Made by a program: the position numbers and the translations under genes. Under the pieces are notes generated by a model. The model had not been told where the DNA came from. It searched no databases and worked only from the letters and a program-made list of their open reading frames with translations. Shown in pieces: positions 1-8,722 of a stretch of DNA of 64,000 nucleotides (position 1 is the first letter of the stretch; every line of letters begins with the position of its first letter). The stretch comes from Paenibacillus sp. FSL R10-2782. GTDB lineage: Bacteria > Bacillota > Bacilli > Paenibacillales > Paenibacillaceae. The stretch is taken from positions 2,595,001-2,659,000 of the forward strand of contig NZ_CP151951.1 in NCBI RefSeq assembly GCF_038592985.1. The letters are read 5' to 3'.

Positions 1-408
1 GGGGTTCTGCTGGGATTGGGATCGCTCGGCTTATTTGCTGCAAGCCTTGCAGTCGGTACGCCAATGCCTGTCGCTCAGAGCGTTGCTTTTGCAACATTGG
101 TCTCAGGGCAATTGATCCAAACCTTTTCGTGGCGACAAGAAGGCTCTGAAGAAACAGTGCGCGATTGGACGAAAGATCGCTTTTTGATCGGGGCTCTCTG
201 CGTTTCTTGGCTGGCTCTGCTAGGAGCGCTGTATATTCCGCCATTGGCTGGGTTTTTCCATACCGCCAGTCTGCCGCTGAAATATTGGATTCCCATCCTT
301 GGTGTAGCCGGATCGGTATCTCTTTTGTCCAAACCGATTTTGGCTCTAATTTCAAAAAAGCAAGCAATCAGGGCTTTGCCTGCAAATCAAACCTATGCTG
401 CGGCTTAA
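1..408 (+). CDS. Cation-transporting P-type ATPase, C-terminal part (5' end outside window)
   Basis: This is the tail of a P-type ATPase; the window begins inside it, frame 1, and it ends at TAA 406-408. The visible 135 residues look like the C-terminal transmembrane bundle: hydrophobic helices around residues 1-20, 60-80 and 92-118, and the segment AQSVAFATLVSGQLIQTF, which matches the conserved helix of the cation ATPase C-terminal domain. The phosphorylation (DKTGT) and ATP-binding domains lie upstream and are not visible, so the transported ion cannot be named. Two small genes follow closely in the same direction and may belong to the same transcript. Family assignment is from the C-terminal pattern only. 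Confidence 0.75.
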   Translation, partial: GVLLGLGSLGLFAASLAVGTPMPVAQSVAFATLVSGQLIQTFSWRQEGSEETVRDWTKDRFLIGALCVSWLALLGALYIPPLAGFFHTASLPLKYWIPILGVAGSVSLLSKPILALISKKQAIRALPANQTYAAA

Positions 409-445
409 ACGGCCGCAGTAATACTTAATTACTAGGAGGATCACG

Positions 446-709
446 ATGCTGCAAAATAACATTGATAAAATTGTAATTGGCACTGCGCTCGCCTTTGCCG
501 CTTCTGCTTTGCTTCCTATTGCTAAAACTACTTTCCGCCCTCTTGCCGAAGCTGGTATGCAAGGCGGAGCCAACTTGATCAATCGGAGCAAATCTTACAT
601 TGAATTAGCCCGGCAAGAAGTGGAAGATATCGTTGCCGAGGCCCAATTTGAAAGAATGAAAAAGCAGCTTGACCAAGAAATCGCATTGCTTGACAATACC
701 CAAAAATGA
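446..709 (+). CDS. Small membrane-associated protein (DUF5132-like)
   Basis: An 87-residue protein with a clear ribosome binding site (TAGGAGG, 8 nt before the ATG). Residues about 9-28 form a small-residue-rich hydrophobic helix (IVIGTALAFAASALLPIAK); the rest is a charged, probably helical segment rich in Glu, Lys and Gln. The layout, one glycine/alanine-rich helix followed by an amphipathic tail, resembles small DUF5132-type proteins, some of which lie next to P-type ATPases. It sits 37 bp after the ATPase and 13 bp before the next gene, so the three probably form an operon. Function is not known; a partner or modulator of the ATPase is an inference from context only. Confidence 0.6.
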   Translation: MLQNNIDKIVIGTALAFAASALLPIAKTTFRPLAEAGMQGGANLINRSKSYIELARQEVEDIVAEAQFERMKKQLDQEIALLDNTQK

Positions 710-722
710 GGAGAACAGATAA

Positions 723-947
723 ATGAACGAACAAAGTATAGATAATCATTTACGTGAAGCCTTATTGCACTTGGAATCTGCCTTAAACCAGAGCGTAAGA
801 TGCGTCCTTGAAAACGATAGCACGAAAAAAGAAATAGGTTTAAAGTGGGAACGATTTCTTGGAGAATTTATGGGACAAATCCGGGAAAAGGGAAAAAAAT
901 CAAGATTAAATCTGCTGGGCTGGATCAGTTTTCCACGAATACGCTAA
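723..947 (+). CDS. Small hypothetical protein
   Basis: A 74-residue protein starting at an ATG preceded by AGGAGAACAGATAA. It is hydrophilic at first (residues 1-45, Glu/Ser/Asn rich, probably helical) and ends in a basic stretch (KGKKSRLN) followed by a short hydrophobic/aromatic tail (LLGWISFPRIR). No family is recognised. It follows the DUF5132-like gene by 13 bp and ends just before an inverted repeat at 954-986, which supports it as the last gene of the ATPase operon. It could also be a non-conserved reading frame; the ribosome binding site and spacing are the main support. Confidence 0.45.
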   Translation: MNEQSIDNHLREALLHLESALNQSVRCVLENDSTKKEIGLKWERFLGEFMGQIREKGKKSRLNLLGWISFPRIR

Positions 948-953
948 TCAATT

Positions 954-986
954 GTATGCAGCCTAAGTCGACAGCAGGCTGCATAC
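954..986. terminator. Inverted repeat, probable bidirectional terminator
   Basis: GTATGCAGCCT (954-964) and AGGCTGCATAC (976-986) form a perfect 11-bp stem with an 11-nt loop between two convergent genes. There is no long T tract directly after either side, so it is a weak terminator candidate. Confidence 0.5.
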
Positions 987-1017
987 TGGATTCTCTATAC
1001 CCCAGAGAGTCTTTTTT

Positions 1018-1947
1018 CTAGCTATCCTGTACAATCATAATGAGGATAGGTAAAATCAGGAATGAGGCTAAAGTGCTCCACAGGATACAGGTGGACACGA
1101 GTTTGGGCGATGCATTGAATTTTTCTGCCAAGATGACAGCATTCACGGCAACCGGCATGGAAGCCAGGATAAAGAGCACGGAGAACAAAAGGCCCGATAT
1201 CCCCAGGATCAGCATGGCAAGACAGGCCGCAAGCGGAGAGAGCAGAAGCCGAATGATAAGCCCTGCGTAGCTGGCTTTTTTAATAGACGGCTCCAGCTTG
1301 AATATTTTTACATAAGCCACCTGGGTGCCAAGGATTGCCAGCACGACTGGAGAATAGGCTGCTGCAATCATCGAGACACCCGATTGGACGCCGGAGGGCA
1401 GATGCCAATCCAGTAGTCGAAGGCTCAGCGCGAGTAATGCCGCATAGATCGCAGGCAGCGAGAATACGGACTTGAAGGCGCTTTGAACGGAAAATTCAGA
1501 GCGGGCCGCAAAGTAAACTCCAAGGGTATTGACCAGAATCATCTGGATGACAACATACACAGAGGCCTTGTCCAATCCAAGCTGTCCAAAGGCTAGTAAA
1601 ATGAGCGGTAATCCATAATTTGCACTGTTGGTCAGCGTGGAGATCAAGGTGAGTCCAGCCGTTTCAGGGGCGCTTAGCTTAAAAATTTTTCCTGAAAGCT
1701 GTGCAATTCCCCATAACAGCAGCAGATTCAAGATCGAAAAGGCGGCTGTTTGCGCCACATCATGCAAAGAAAGCTGTGCCTTGAGCAACGTGTCCAGAAT
1801 CATCGCGGGACTTAAAAAATATAAGTATAAAGTCGAGAGCGGTTTCGTTTCCAGCTTCATGAATTTGCCGAGTAAAAAACCGGCGATTACCGGAAGGGAC
1901 AGCGGAACGATAACGGATAAAAGAGTTGAAAGTACAATTTGAATCAT
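1018..1947 (-). CDS. AEC family transporter (auxin efflux carrier-like permease)
   Basis: A roughly 309-residue membrane protein of the AEC family, secondary transporters in the cytoplasmic membrane that move organic anions such as malate or malonate in bacteria. The whole chain is a run of about ten hydrophobic helices with conserved-looking motifs such as FLSPAMILDTLL and TNSANYGLPLILLAFG near the first and second halves; the TNxxxxGLP pattern is typical of the family. I chose ATG 1947 because AGGTGG lies 5 nt upstream; an in-frame GTG at 1956 would overlap that site. The gene is alone, convergent with the small genes on its left and with its own terminator region. The substrate cannot be told from sequence. 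Confidence 0.85.
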   Translation of the reverse strand: MIQIVLSTLLSVIVPLSLPVIAGFLLGKFMKLETKPLSTLYLYFLSPAMILDTLLKAQLSLHDVAQTAAFSILNLLLLWGIAQLSGKIFKLSAPETAGLTLISTLTNSANYGLPLILLAFGQLGLDKASVYVVIQMILVNTLGVYFAARSEFSVQSAFKSVFSLPAIYAALLALSLRLLDWHLPSGVQSGVSMIAAAYSPVVLAILGTQVAYVKIFKLEPSIKKASYAGLIIRLLLSPLAACLAMLILGISGLLFSVLFILASMPVAVNAVILAEKFNASPKLVSTCILWSTLASFLILPILIMIVQDS

Positions 1948-2092
1948 GAAATCCACCTATCCTTTCTGTAATGACATTTTTCATTATAAGGCGCAGCTTT
2001 TAAGCCCGTCCAAGATGAAAATGCGATCAAGGCTATAGGTATATACTATGAATCTATAGACAGTTATTCTAATTTGCAACGAGTAGAATAAC

Positions 2093-2144
2093 AAAAAGGG
2101 ATGCCCAGAGCCATGTTGATAGGCTAGTGGGACATCCCTTTTTA
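2093..2144 (-). terminator. Rho-independent terminator of trhO
   Basis: AAAAAGGGATGCCC and GGGACATCCCTTTTT form a hairpin with T runs on both sides. On the minus strand it follows the trhO stop at 2170 and ends in TTTTT; it can also stop leftward/rightward reads in both directions. Confidence 0.8.
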
Positions 2145-2169
2145 CGATGAAACCAATTATCCTGCTAAT

Positions 2170-3063
2170 TTATGCAGAAGCAACGGCTTCTGCTTTGGTC
2201 CGGCATTCATCAGAGCAATAGTGTTGATGATGCTCTTCACAGTCTGGACATACGATATGCTGGAGATTGCACACCGGGCAGTTGATATAATGATCGTTTG
2301 GCGTTTCACAATGGAAGCATGAGCCGACAATAACGTCCTCGTCGGTATGGTTGATCGGGATCGAGATGCGTTCATCAAACACATAACATTTTCCGTCAAA
2401 CAAACGGCCTTGAACCTCCGGGTCCTTGCTGTAGGTTACAATGCCGCCATCCAGCTGGCCTACATCGTTAAAGCCTTCTTTGATCAGAAGACCGGACAGC
2501 TTTTCGCACCGGATGCCGCCAGTACAATAGGTCAGTATTTTCTTGTCCTTGAACTGACTCATATTGTCGCGGATCCACTGTGGAAATTCACGGAAGGACT
2601 CGACTTCCGGACGAATGGCTCCACGGAAATGACCGATGTCATATTCATAGTCGTTACGTCCGTCCAGCACAACCACATCTTCACCTTGAAGCTGCTCATA
2701 AAATTCCTTCGGTGACAAACGCTTGCCACTGATTTCGTTAGGGTCTAGTTCATCCTCATGACGCAGCGTAACCAACTCCTGACGATGGCGTACAAATATT
2801 TTCTTGAACGCATGACTGTCAGACTCATCTATTTTAATAACGATATCGTGGAATTTCGGATTGGCGCGCAAATCACGGATGTATTGCTCGGTTTGCTCTA
2901 CCGTACCAGACAGTGTTCCGTTAATTCCTTCCTGAGCGATCAAAATTCTTCCCTTGACGCCCAACTCCTTGCAGTAAGCCAGATGATCTGCCGTAAAGGT
3001 GGCAGGATCTTCAATATTGACATATTTGTAAAACAACAAAATTCTGTAAGCATGCTTGCACAC
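2170..3063 (-). CDS. trhO: tRNA uridine(34) hydroxylase, rhodanese-related (TrhO/YceA family)
   Basis: TrhO (UPF0176/YceA) makes 5-hydroxyuridine at the wobble position of certain tRNAs in an oxygen-dependent reaction. The 297-residue protein has the expected order: an N-terminal acylphosphatase-like domain (about 1-95), a rhodanese domain (about 115-215) with the active-site loop [12 protein letters not shown], catalytic Cys180, and a C-terminal cysteine/histidine-rich tail (CHCE, CPVC, CPDC, CSDEC) typical of the family and likely metal binding. Start is GTG 3063 with GAGGGTG 9 nt upstream; no ATG fits. It is transcribed alone. The family call is firm; the biochemical role is taken from E. 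coli and B. subtilis homologues. Confidence 0.93.
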   Translation of the reverse strand: MCKHAYRILLFYKYVNIEDPATFTADHLAYCKELGVKGRILIAQEGINGTLSGTVEQTEQYIRDLRANPKFHDIVIKIDESDSHAFKKIFVRHRQELVTLRHEDELDPNEISGKRLSPKEFYEQLQGEDVVVLDGRNDYEYDIGHFRGAIRPEVESFREFPQWIRDNMSQFKDKKILTYCTGGIRCEKLSGLLIKEGFNDVGQLDGGIVTYSKDPEVQGRLFDGKCYVFDERISIPINHTDEDVIVGSCFHCETPNDHYINCPVCNLQHIVCPDCEEHHQHYCSDECRTKAEAVASA

Positions 3064-3285
3064 GTAAAATCACCCTCTGATTCAAGTCAAAGTTTTTTAA
3101 CAACCAATTTTAAATGTACCACATTCTTTAAGTTAGTCAACTAATTTGTATGAAAAGTGGGACTGGAAAATAAAGAGGCAGGTGACGAGCGACAAAAGTA
3201 AGGGTTTACATTATAATAATACCGTAGTGACGAGGTGGATTTTCGCAGCAGGATGAGTATTCTTATGATGAAAGGATGAATCGGA

Positions 3286-4575
3286 ATGAAGCATCATTTG
3301 GTAGCGCATACACCACCAATGGGGTGGAATAGCTGGGATTGCTACGGCGCAGCGGTGCGTGAGGAGGAGGTACGGGGAAATGCGCAGTATATGGCAGAGC
3401 ACTTGAAGGAATACGGTTGGGAATATGTCGTGGTGGATATTCAGTGGTATGAGCCGGGAGCTGTTTCTTCACAATATCGCTCCTTTGTTCCGCTGGAAAT
3501 GGATTCATTTTCACGTCTCATTCCGGCAGTGAATCGTTTTCCTTCTGCAGCAGATGGACGCGGCTTCCAGGCTCTTGCGGAATATATACACCGTCTGGGT
3601 TTGAAATTTGGTATACATATTATGAGAGGCATTCCGAGGCAGGCGGTGCATCAGGATACGCCGATTTTGGGAACTCAGGCAACAGCAAGGCAGATTGCAC
3701 ATCCCAACTCCATTTGTCCCTGGAATACAGATATGTATGGGGTAGATGCTACCAAGGAAGGCGCACAGGAGTATTATAACTCGCTGTTTGATCAGTATGC
3801 CGAATGGGGTGTCGATTTTGTAAAAGTGGATGACATTGCGGCCTCCCGACTCTACGGCATTCATCTGGCGGAAATTGAATTGATTAGGCAGGCCATCGCC
3901 CAATGCGGGCGTCCGATGGTTTTGAGTCTGTCGCCCGGTCCGGCACCCCTGGAGCATGCAGCCGAATTAATCGCCAACGCCAATATGTGGCGCATGACCG
4001 ACGATTTCTGGGATGTATGGCCTTTGCTGCATGGCATGTTTGAGCGCTGCGAGAAATGGGCTGAACACGTGGGGCCAGGCCACTGGCCGGATTGCGACAT
4101 GCTGCCACTGGGTCATCTGGGTATTCGCTCGGTAGATTCTGTAGATTCCGGTAGCCATGACCGCTGGACACGCTTTACGAAGGATGAGCAATTGACGATG
4201 ATGACCCTGTGGAGTATTTTCCGATCCCCGCTGATGTTTGGGGGAGAATTGCGGGATAACGATGCGTGGACGCTTTCTCTGCTGACCAATGAAGAGGTGC
4301 TGGATGCTCACCGCAACGGTTTGGATGCCCGGCAGGTGTACAGAAAGGATGAACATATTGTCTGGACTTCGCATAACGGGGAGGGTCATGTATATGCGGC
4401 TTTGTTTAATGCTGGAGACGAAGCCTCGCGAGTCTGTGTATCGCTGCAAGACCTGGGCATTGAAGGACAGACCAGTGGCAGAGACTTATGGAATCGTGTG
4501 AATCTGGGCACTTTAGAGCAAGAACTGTCCGCAGAGCTACCTCCTCATGGAGCTGCTCTATTTATTTTAAAATAG
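3286..4575 (+). CDS. Alpha-galactosidase, glycoside hydrolase family 27
   Basis: A retaining alpha-galactosidase (GH27, clan GH-D) that removes terminal alpha-galactose from oligosaccharides such as raffinose or melibiose. The 429-residue chain begins directly with the family signature TPPMGWNSWDCYG (residues 9-21), has the nucleophile region VDFVKVDD (Asp182 expected) and the acid/base region WRMTDDFWD (Asp239/240), then a C-terminal beta domain (about 335-429). There is no signal peptide, so it acts in the cytoplasm on imported sugar. Start ATG 3286 is preceded by AAAGGATGAATCGGA. It is a single gene between its own promoter region and terminator, away from the second, unrelated GH36 alpha-galactosidase at 45639. 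Confidence 0.93.
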   Translation: MKHHLVAHTPPMGWNSWDCYGAAVREEEVRGNAQYMAEHLKEYGWEYVVVDIQWYEPGAVSSQYRSFVPLEMDSFSRLIPAVNRFPSAADGRGFQALAEYIHRLGLKFGIHIMRGIPRQAVHQDTPILGTQATARQIAHPNSICPWNTDMYGVDATKEGAQEYYNSLFDQYAEWGVDFVKVDDIAASRLYGIHLAEIELIRQAIAQCGRPMVLSLSPGPAPLEHAAELIANANMWRMTDDFWDVWPLLHGMFERCEKWAEHVGPGHWPDCDMLPLGHLGIRSVDSVDSGSHDRWTRFTKDEQLTMMTLWSIFRSPLMFGGELRDNDAWTLSLLTNEEVLDAHRNGLDARQVYRKDEHIVWTSHNGEGHVYAALFNAGDEASRVCVSLQDLGIEGQTSGRDLWNRVNLGTLEQELSAELPPHGAALFILK

Positions 4576-4613
4576 CATATTGTAACGAAGGATTTAGGTT
4601 GTATTTTTAATCG

Positions 4614-4662
4614 AATCACCTATTCGTAAAATGGATGATATTTTTACGAATGGGTGATTTTT
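4614..4662 (+). terminator. Rho-independent terminator after GH27 gene
   Basis: AATCACC-TATTCGTAAAA pairs with TTTTTACGAATGGGTGATT, followed by TTTTTT. Perfectly placed 38 bp after the GH27 stop. Confidence 0.85.
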
Positions 4663-4690
4663 TAATGGACTCGACATTATTCTTGAGAAT

Positions 4691-4720
4691 TTGACATTTG
4701 GAACATGTTAATTTGATATA
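4691..4720 (+). promoter_or_regulatory. SigA-type promoter of the PfkB kinase gene
   Basis: TTGACA (4691-4696), 17-nt spacer, then TGATAT/GATATA (4714-4720). It lies 60 bp before the kinase start and after the GH27 terminator, so the kinase has its own transcription unit. Confidence 0.65.
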
Positions 4721-4780
4721 GTACCTATTTCTGTACAAATTTAAAACATCCTCTGCCAATAGATTTGCGAAAGGAGTCAA

Positions 4781-5827
4781 ATGATGAAATTAAAGCAGAT
4801 TCACAAAAATGAACTGGACGAGCCTTGGCCCTCTAGACAAAAAATACTATGTATCGGGGGGGCTAATCTTGACCGTAAAATTATGATTAAAGGTGCATTT
4901 CAGCTTCACACCTCCAACCCGAGCAGCACCAGGCAGCAATCATGCGGTGGGGTGGCTCGCAATGTAGCCGAAAATTTGGGGAGGCTAAGCCAACAGGTCA
5001 GTCTGTTAACCGCAGTTGGGGATGATGCGGAAGGCGAATTTATAGTCGAGCAGTCTAGACATTATATGAAAGTGATTCCTCTGCAAGTCAAAGGTGAACC
5101 GTCAACAGGAGTTTACACTGCTTTGCTGGACGAGCGTGGGGGGCTGATTGTAGCGACAGCAGAGATGGAAATTTATGATCAGATCCTTCCTTCAGTAATC
5201 TTTGAAAATACTCCTTTGATCGCCTCGTCCCGACTAGTGCTGCTGGACACGAATTTCTCTATGAACGTAATTGCTTCCATCATACGGCTATGCCATGAAC
5301 ATCGGATTCCGCTCGTCGTTTCTTCAGTGTCCGCTTCCAAAATGAGAAGGCTTCCTCGAAATTTGAATGGGGTGAGTTGGCTGGTATGTAACCAGGTAGA
5401 AGCTGAATCCTATTTGGGAATAGAACTTACGGATGATCAGAAAATGCTGGACGCAACCCGAATTTTTCATCAACTCGGGGTTCAAAATGTAATTCTTATT
5501 CGGGGAGCTGACCGTGTTTTGTTTGCCTCGCAGGATGGATCTCATGGACAAATTTTGATGCACCCAGTTCAGGAAGTTAAGGATGTCACGGGCGCAGATG
5601 ATGCTTTTATTGCCGGAATGATATATGGCATTATCCAAGGATATCCTATGGAGCAAGTGTGTCAATTCGGAATCAGCTGTGTCGCCTTAACTATTCAAAC
5701 AGATCGGACGGTTTCAGAGACCATTTCTCTAAATAATCTTCATTCCATGTTCAAAGAGCTGTACGGCATACATCCGCGAAATTTTGTGTTTTTTAAGGGG
5801 GTTTATTTTAAGGAGAAAGATACATAA
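4781..5827 (+). CDS. PfkB/ribokinase-family kinase (possibly pseudouridine kinase-like)
   Basis: A sugar or nucleoside kinase of the PfkB superfamily, 348 residues. Visible landmarks: the N-terminal beta strand KILCIGGANLDRKI (about 21-34), the family signature 1 region CGGVARNVAENLGRL (about 48-62), which binds the substrate, and signature 2 DVTGADDAFIAGM near residue 268, which carries the catalytic Asp. The GGxxRNxAxxL pattern and a Cys before it resemble pseudouridine kinases (PsuK/YeiC), but no PsuG partner is next to it. Odd: the anion-hole motif reads GADD rather than the usual GAGD. ATG 4781 and ATG 4784 both follow AAAGGAG; the second has better spacing. A short gap separates it from the next gene, probably co-transcribed. 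Confidence 0.8.
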   Translation: MMKLKQIHKNELDEPWPSRQKILCIGGANLDRKIMIKGAFQLHTSNPSSTRQQSCGGVARNVAENLGRLSQQVSLLTAVGDDAEGEFIVEQSRHYMKVIPLQVKGEPSTGVYTALLDERGGLIVATAEMEIYDQILPSVIFENTPLIASSRLVLLDTNFSMNVIASIIRLCHEHRIPLVVSSVSASKMRRLPRNLNGVSWLVCNQVEAESYLGIELTDDQKMLDATRIFHQLGVQNVILIRGADRVLFASQDGSHGQILMHPVQEVKDVTGADDAFIAGMIYGIIQGYPMEQVCQFGISCVALTIQTDRTVSETISLNNLHSMFKELYGIHPRNFVFFKGVYFKEKDT

Positions 5828-5888
5828 ATGAAGAAGAGAATCTAACCTACTTTTTGTTGCTGAAACTGTAAAAGGAGCAGGCCGCTTG

Positions 5889-6569
5889 ATGAACAGTGTG
5901 AAATACGCTATCGTTTTTCTGCCGCTGTTCCTCCTGTATGTGTTTTTAAAGGGAGGTTCTTTCGTGGTAGGTTCGCTTTATCGACTGATCTATACAATGC
6001 TGCCCTTACATCGAAGGCTGAATGACGAAATTTTTGCTGTGCAGCACGCCAAACGTATTATCGTGATCGGTTCGCCGGGGAGCGGCAAAACCTTTTTTGC
6101 CAAACGTTTATCCAAGTGGACTCATTTGCCATACATCTCTCTGGATGATTTGTATTGGGGACCGGAGTGGAAGCGGAGCACGGATGAACAATTTTTGCAA
6201 CAGCTTGGGGAAGTGCTTCAAAGAAACGAGTGGATCATTGAAGGGAATTATCATGATTATTATTTTACAGAGCGGCTCCAGCGCTCTGATACGATCATTG
6301 TGATGGATGTCAGCACGATTGAAGCGATAACAGGAGTTATTACACGATCGCTTAACCGTTTTCTCTTCTCCAATGAGTTGCCCAAAGGAATAGAACAGGA
6401 AGCGATTCGTATTTGGGACATTTCGCCTCGTTTTATCCGCTTTGTTTTAGGCTTTCGCAGGCGTATACGTCCTAAAATTTGGCCATTCATTATGCAATAT
6501 GGCAAACAACGAAGTTTAATTATTTTGAAATCAAAATATCGTTCATGTCTCTGGAAGAATTCCAGATAG
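5889..6569 (+). CDS. P-loop kinase-like protein (FlaR / DNA topology modulation family), 3' end probably frameshifted
   Basis: A small P-loop NTPase resembling adenylate kinases and the FlaR-type 'topology modulation' proteins. After an N-terminal hydrophobic stretch (about 1-20) it has Walker A GSPGSGKTFFAKRL (about residues 60-73), the LDDLYWGP element typical of this family, and WIIEGNY. Its reading frame ends LKSKYRSCLWKNSR, but the +2 frame from 6542 reads FMSLEEFQIDNYLLDHGFRF and stops at 6605-6607, which looks like a natural C-terminus. A one-base loss near 6530-6540 (AAAA run) would join them. Start: ATG 5889 (a TTG at 5886 is possible) after AAGGAGC. It lies 61 bp after the PfkB-type gene, same direction. 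Substrate unknown. Confidence 0.7.
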   Translation: MNSVKYAIVFLPLFLLYVFLKGGSFVVGSLYRLIYTMLPLHRRLNDEIFAVQHAKRIIVIGSPGSGKTFFAKRLSKWTHLPYISLDDLYWGPEWKRSTDEQFLQQLGEVLQRNEWIIEGNYHDYYFTERLQRSDTIIVMDVSTIEAITGVITRSLNRFLFSNELPKGIEQEAIRIWDISPRFIRFVLGFRRRIRPKIWPFIMQYGKQRSLIILKSKYRSCLWKNSR

Positions 6570-6581
6570 ATAATTATCTGC

Positions 6582-6610
6582 TTGACCACGGCTTCCGTTT
6601 CGTGTAATGT
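6582..6610 (+). promoter_or_regulatory. Candidate promoter for the proS T-box transcript
   Basis: TTGACC (6582-6587), 17-nt spacer and TAATGT (6605-6610), overlapping the end of the upstream gene and placed just before the T-box leader. Spacing is ideal but the -10 is imperfect. Confidence 0.4.
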
Positions 6611-6624
6611 AATGAAAATTGTAA

Positions 6625-6870
6625 TATACAGGAATAGTGTAGACCAAGGATCAAAGGTTCAACAACCGCCGTACAGAGAAGAAACCCATGGGCTGAAAGG
6701 TTTCTCGCCGCGAATGAACGTTTTCCTGCCTTGTGAGCTGTAGCGGAATGTATTTTAAACCGTTACCGGTTAGACGCCGTTATCTGATGAAGGGCCGTTC
6801 CATACTATGGATATGGTCAAATTAAGGGTGGTACCACGACACATTCGTCCCTGACGGATGTGTCTTTTTG
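6625..6870 (+). promoter_or_regulatory. T-box riboswitch leader of proS
   Basis: T-box leaders bind uncharged tRNA and let RNA polymerase read through only when the cognate amino acid is short. The sequence shows the conserved T-box AAGGGTGGTACCACG at 6824-6838, which pairs with the tRNA acceptor end, followed at once by a terminator: GACACATTCGTC (6838-6849) pairs with GACGGATGTGTC (6853-6864), then TTTTT. The upstream part (6640-6800) can form the Stem I/II/III helices, for example GAAACC with GGTTTC near 6681-6705. The downstream gene is proS, so the specifier should be a proline codon, which I did not assign base by base. 5' boundary is approximate. Confidence 0.9.
6838..6870 (+). terminator. 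T-box terminator hairpin
   Basis: A 12-bp stem with a 3-nt loop and TTTTT at 6865-6869. The 5' arm overlaps the last base of the T-box, which is how the antiterminator and terminator exclude each other. Confidence 0.88.
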
Positions 6871-6907
6871 CGTACATTTTATCGTCCATACAAGGAGGCA
6901 GCCACAC

Positions 6908-8614
6908 ATGCGCCAAAGTCGATTATTACTGACAACATTACGTGAATCGCCCGCAGAAGCCGAAGTGATCAGTCATCAGCTTATGCTGCGTGCAGGGTTT
7001 ATCCGGCAACTCGCAGCCGGAGTGTATAGCTACATGCCACTCGGCAGACGTGTTCTCCGGAAAGTGGAGCAAATCGTACGGGATGAGATGGATCGTACAG
7101 GGGCTGGGGAGCTGTTAATGCCTGCATTGCAGCCTGCTGAGCTGTGGCAAGAGTCAGGGAGATACGATGTGTACGGTCCAGAGCTGATGCGTATTCAAGA
7201 CCGACATGATCGGGAGTTTGCCTTGGGTCCTACCCATGAAGAGGTCATTACGTCATTAGTGCGAAATGAGGTGAACTCCTATCGAAAATTACCTGTCATG
7301 CTGTATCAAATTCAAACCAAGTTTCGGGATGAACGACGGCCACGATTTGGCCTGCTCCGTAGCAGAGAATTTTTGATGAAGGATGCCTATTCGTTTGATG
7401 CGAGCTGGGAAGGGCTGGATCAAGCTTATTGGAGTATGTTTAAGGCCTATCATCGTATTTTTACCCGTTGTGGCCTAAACTTTCGCGCAGTTGAAGCAGA
7501 TGCGGGTGCTATTGGCGGCGAAGGTGGAACACATGAATTTATGGCGCTGGCTGACATTGGCGAGGATACGATTGCTTCTTGTAATTGCTGTGACTATGCC
7601 GCTAATCTTGAAAAGGCCGTGCCACGAAGCATGGAAAAATCAGAAGCATTAACTGCCGCAGATAAAATGGAAAAATTTCACACTCCAGGTCTGCGCACGA
7701 TAGATCAACTGGTTGAATCGCTGCAAATACAGCCACAGGGTATGATCAAAACACTGATTTATATGGCTGATGATCAACCTGTTGCTGTAGTCGTCAGGGG
7801 AGATCATGAGGTCAACGAAGCGAAAGTTAAACATATTTTAGGTAGTGAAAAATTCGAAATAGCAAGTTCAGATACCGTATCAAAGGCGACTGGAGCCCCT
7901 TCGGGGTTCATAGGTCCATGGGGCTTGACGATCCCTGTGTGGGTGGATTACGCCGTTGTTCAAATGTCCAGCGGTATCGCAGGCGCGAACGAACTGGATT
8001 ATCATTATCGGCATGTGAATCCAAGACGCGATATGGACCTTCGTCATGTGGCAGATTTACGCAACGTTATGGAAGGGGACCTATGTCCTCGCTGTGACAA
8101 AGGGGAATTGAAGCTTCATCGTGGAATTGAGATTGGACACGTGTTTAAACTGGGCACCAAATACAGCGAGAAGCTGGGTGCGACTTTTTTGGACGCGTCT
8201 GGAGCAAATCAGATGATGATTATGGGCTGCTACGGCATTGGCGTTTCCCGAATCCTCTCTGCCATCGTTGAGCAAAATCATGATCAGAACGGAATGATAT
8301 GGCCTCATGCGCTGGCCCCGTTTCAAGTTCATATTATTCCGATCTCTGTTAAAGACAGTCTGCAAATGCAGATGGCTGAGGATTTATACAACCAGCTACA
8401 GGATCACGGTGTCGAGGTGTTGATGGATGATCGAGAGGAACGCCCCGGGGTTAAATTCAAGGATTCGGATTTAGTGGGTATTCCCGTGCGCATCGTTGTG
8501 GGTAAAGATGCTGGACACGGGAAAATAGAGCTAGTAGATCGGAGAACCAGCAACAAAGAGACGATTCATATCAAAGATGTAGAGAGACGGATATTGGAGC
8601 TTATTCAACAATAG
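6908..8614 (+). CDS. proS: Prolyl-tRNA synthetase (bacterial type, with editing domain)
   Basis: Charges tRNA-Pro with proline in the cytoplasm. The 568-residue length fits bacterial ProRS with an inserted editing domain. Visible in order: class II catalytic core with motif 1 around 36-66, motif 2 FRDERRPRFG (about 138-147) and LLRSREFLMKDAYSF; the YbaK/INS editing domain (about 225-400), which clears mischarged Ala-tRNA; motif 3 GCYGIGVSRIL (about 438-448); and the anticodon-binding domain (about 465-568). I start at ATG 6908 because AAGGAGG precedes it; upstream in-frame codons lie inside the terminator of the leader. Controlled by the T-box leader at 6625-6870. Note a free-standing YbaK deacylase occurs at 22364. 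Confidence 0.97.
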   Translation: MRQSRLLLTTLRESPAEAEVISHQLMLRAGFIRQLAAGVYSYMPLGRRVLRKVEQIVRDEMDRTGAGELLMPALQPAELWQESGRYDVYGPELMRIQDRHDREFALGPTHEEVITSLVRNEVNSYRKLPVMLYQIQTKFRDERRPRFGLLRSREFLMKDAYSFDASWEGLDQAYWSMFKAYHRIFTRCGLNFRAVEADAGAIGGEGGTHEFMALADIGEDTIASCNCCDYAANLEKAVPRSMEKSEALTAADKMEKFHTPGLRTIDQLVESLQIQPQGMIKTLIYMADDQPVAVVVRGDHEVNEAKVKHILGSEKFEIASSDTVSKATGAPSGFIGPWGLTIPVWVDYAVVQMSSGIAGANELDYHYRHVNPRRDMDLRHVADLRNVMEGDLCPRCDKGELKLHRGIEIGHVFKLGTKYSEKLGATFLDASGANQMMIMGCYGIGVSRILSAIVEQNHDQNGMIWPHALAPFQVHIIPISVKDSLQMQMAEDLYNQLQDHGVEVLMDDREERPGVKFKDSDLVGIPVRIVVGKDAGHGKIELVDRRTSNKETIHIKDVERRILELIQQ

Positions 8615-8666
8615 CTACTCAGCTTATTCATTTACAGGCCTGTACCACCTACGCTCCCACAATTCA

Positions 8667-8702
8667 ATACGCCCGGACTATAATCGTGTGGGCGTATCTT
8701 TA
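8667..8702 (+). terminator. Terminator after proS
   Basis: ATACGCCC (8667-8674) and GGGCGTAT (8690-8697) form an 8-bp stem followed by CTTTAA. It lies between convergent genes. Confidence 0.7.
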
Positions 8703-8722
8703 ACAACAATTACTATATATCA

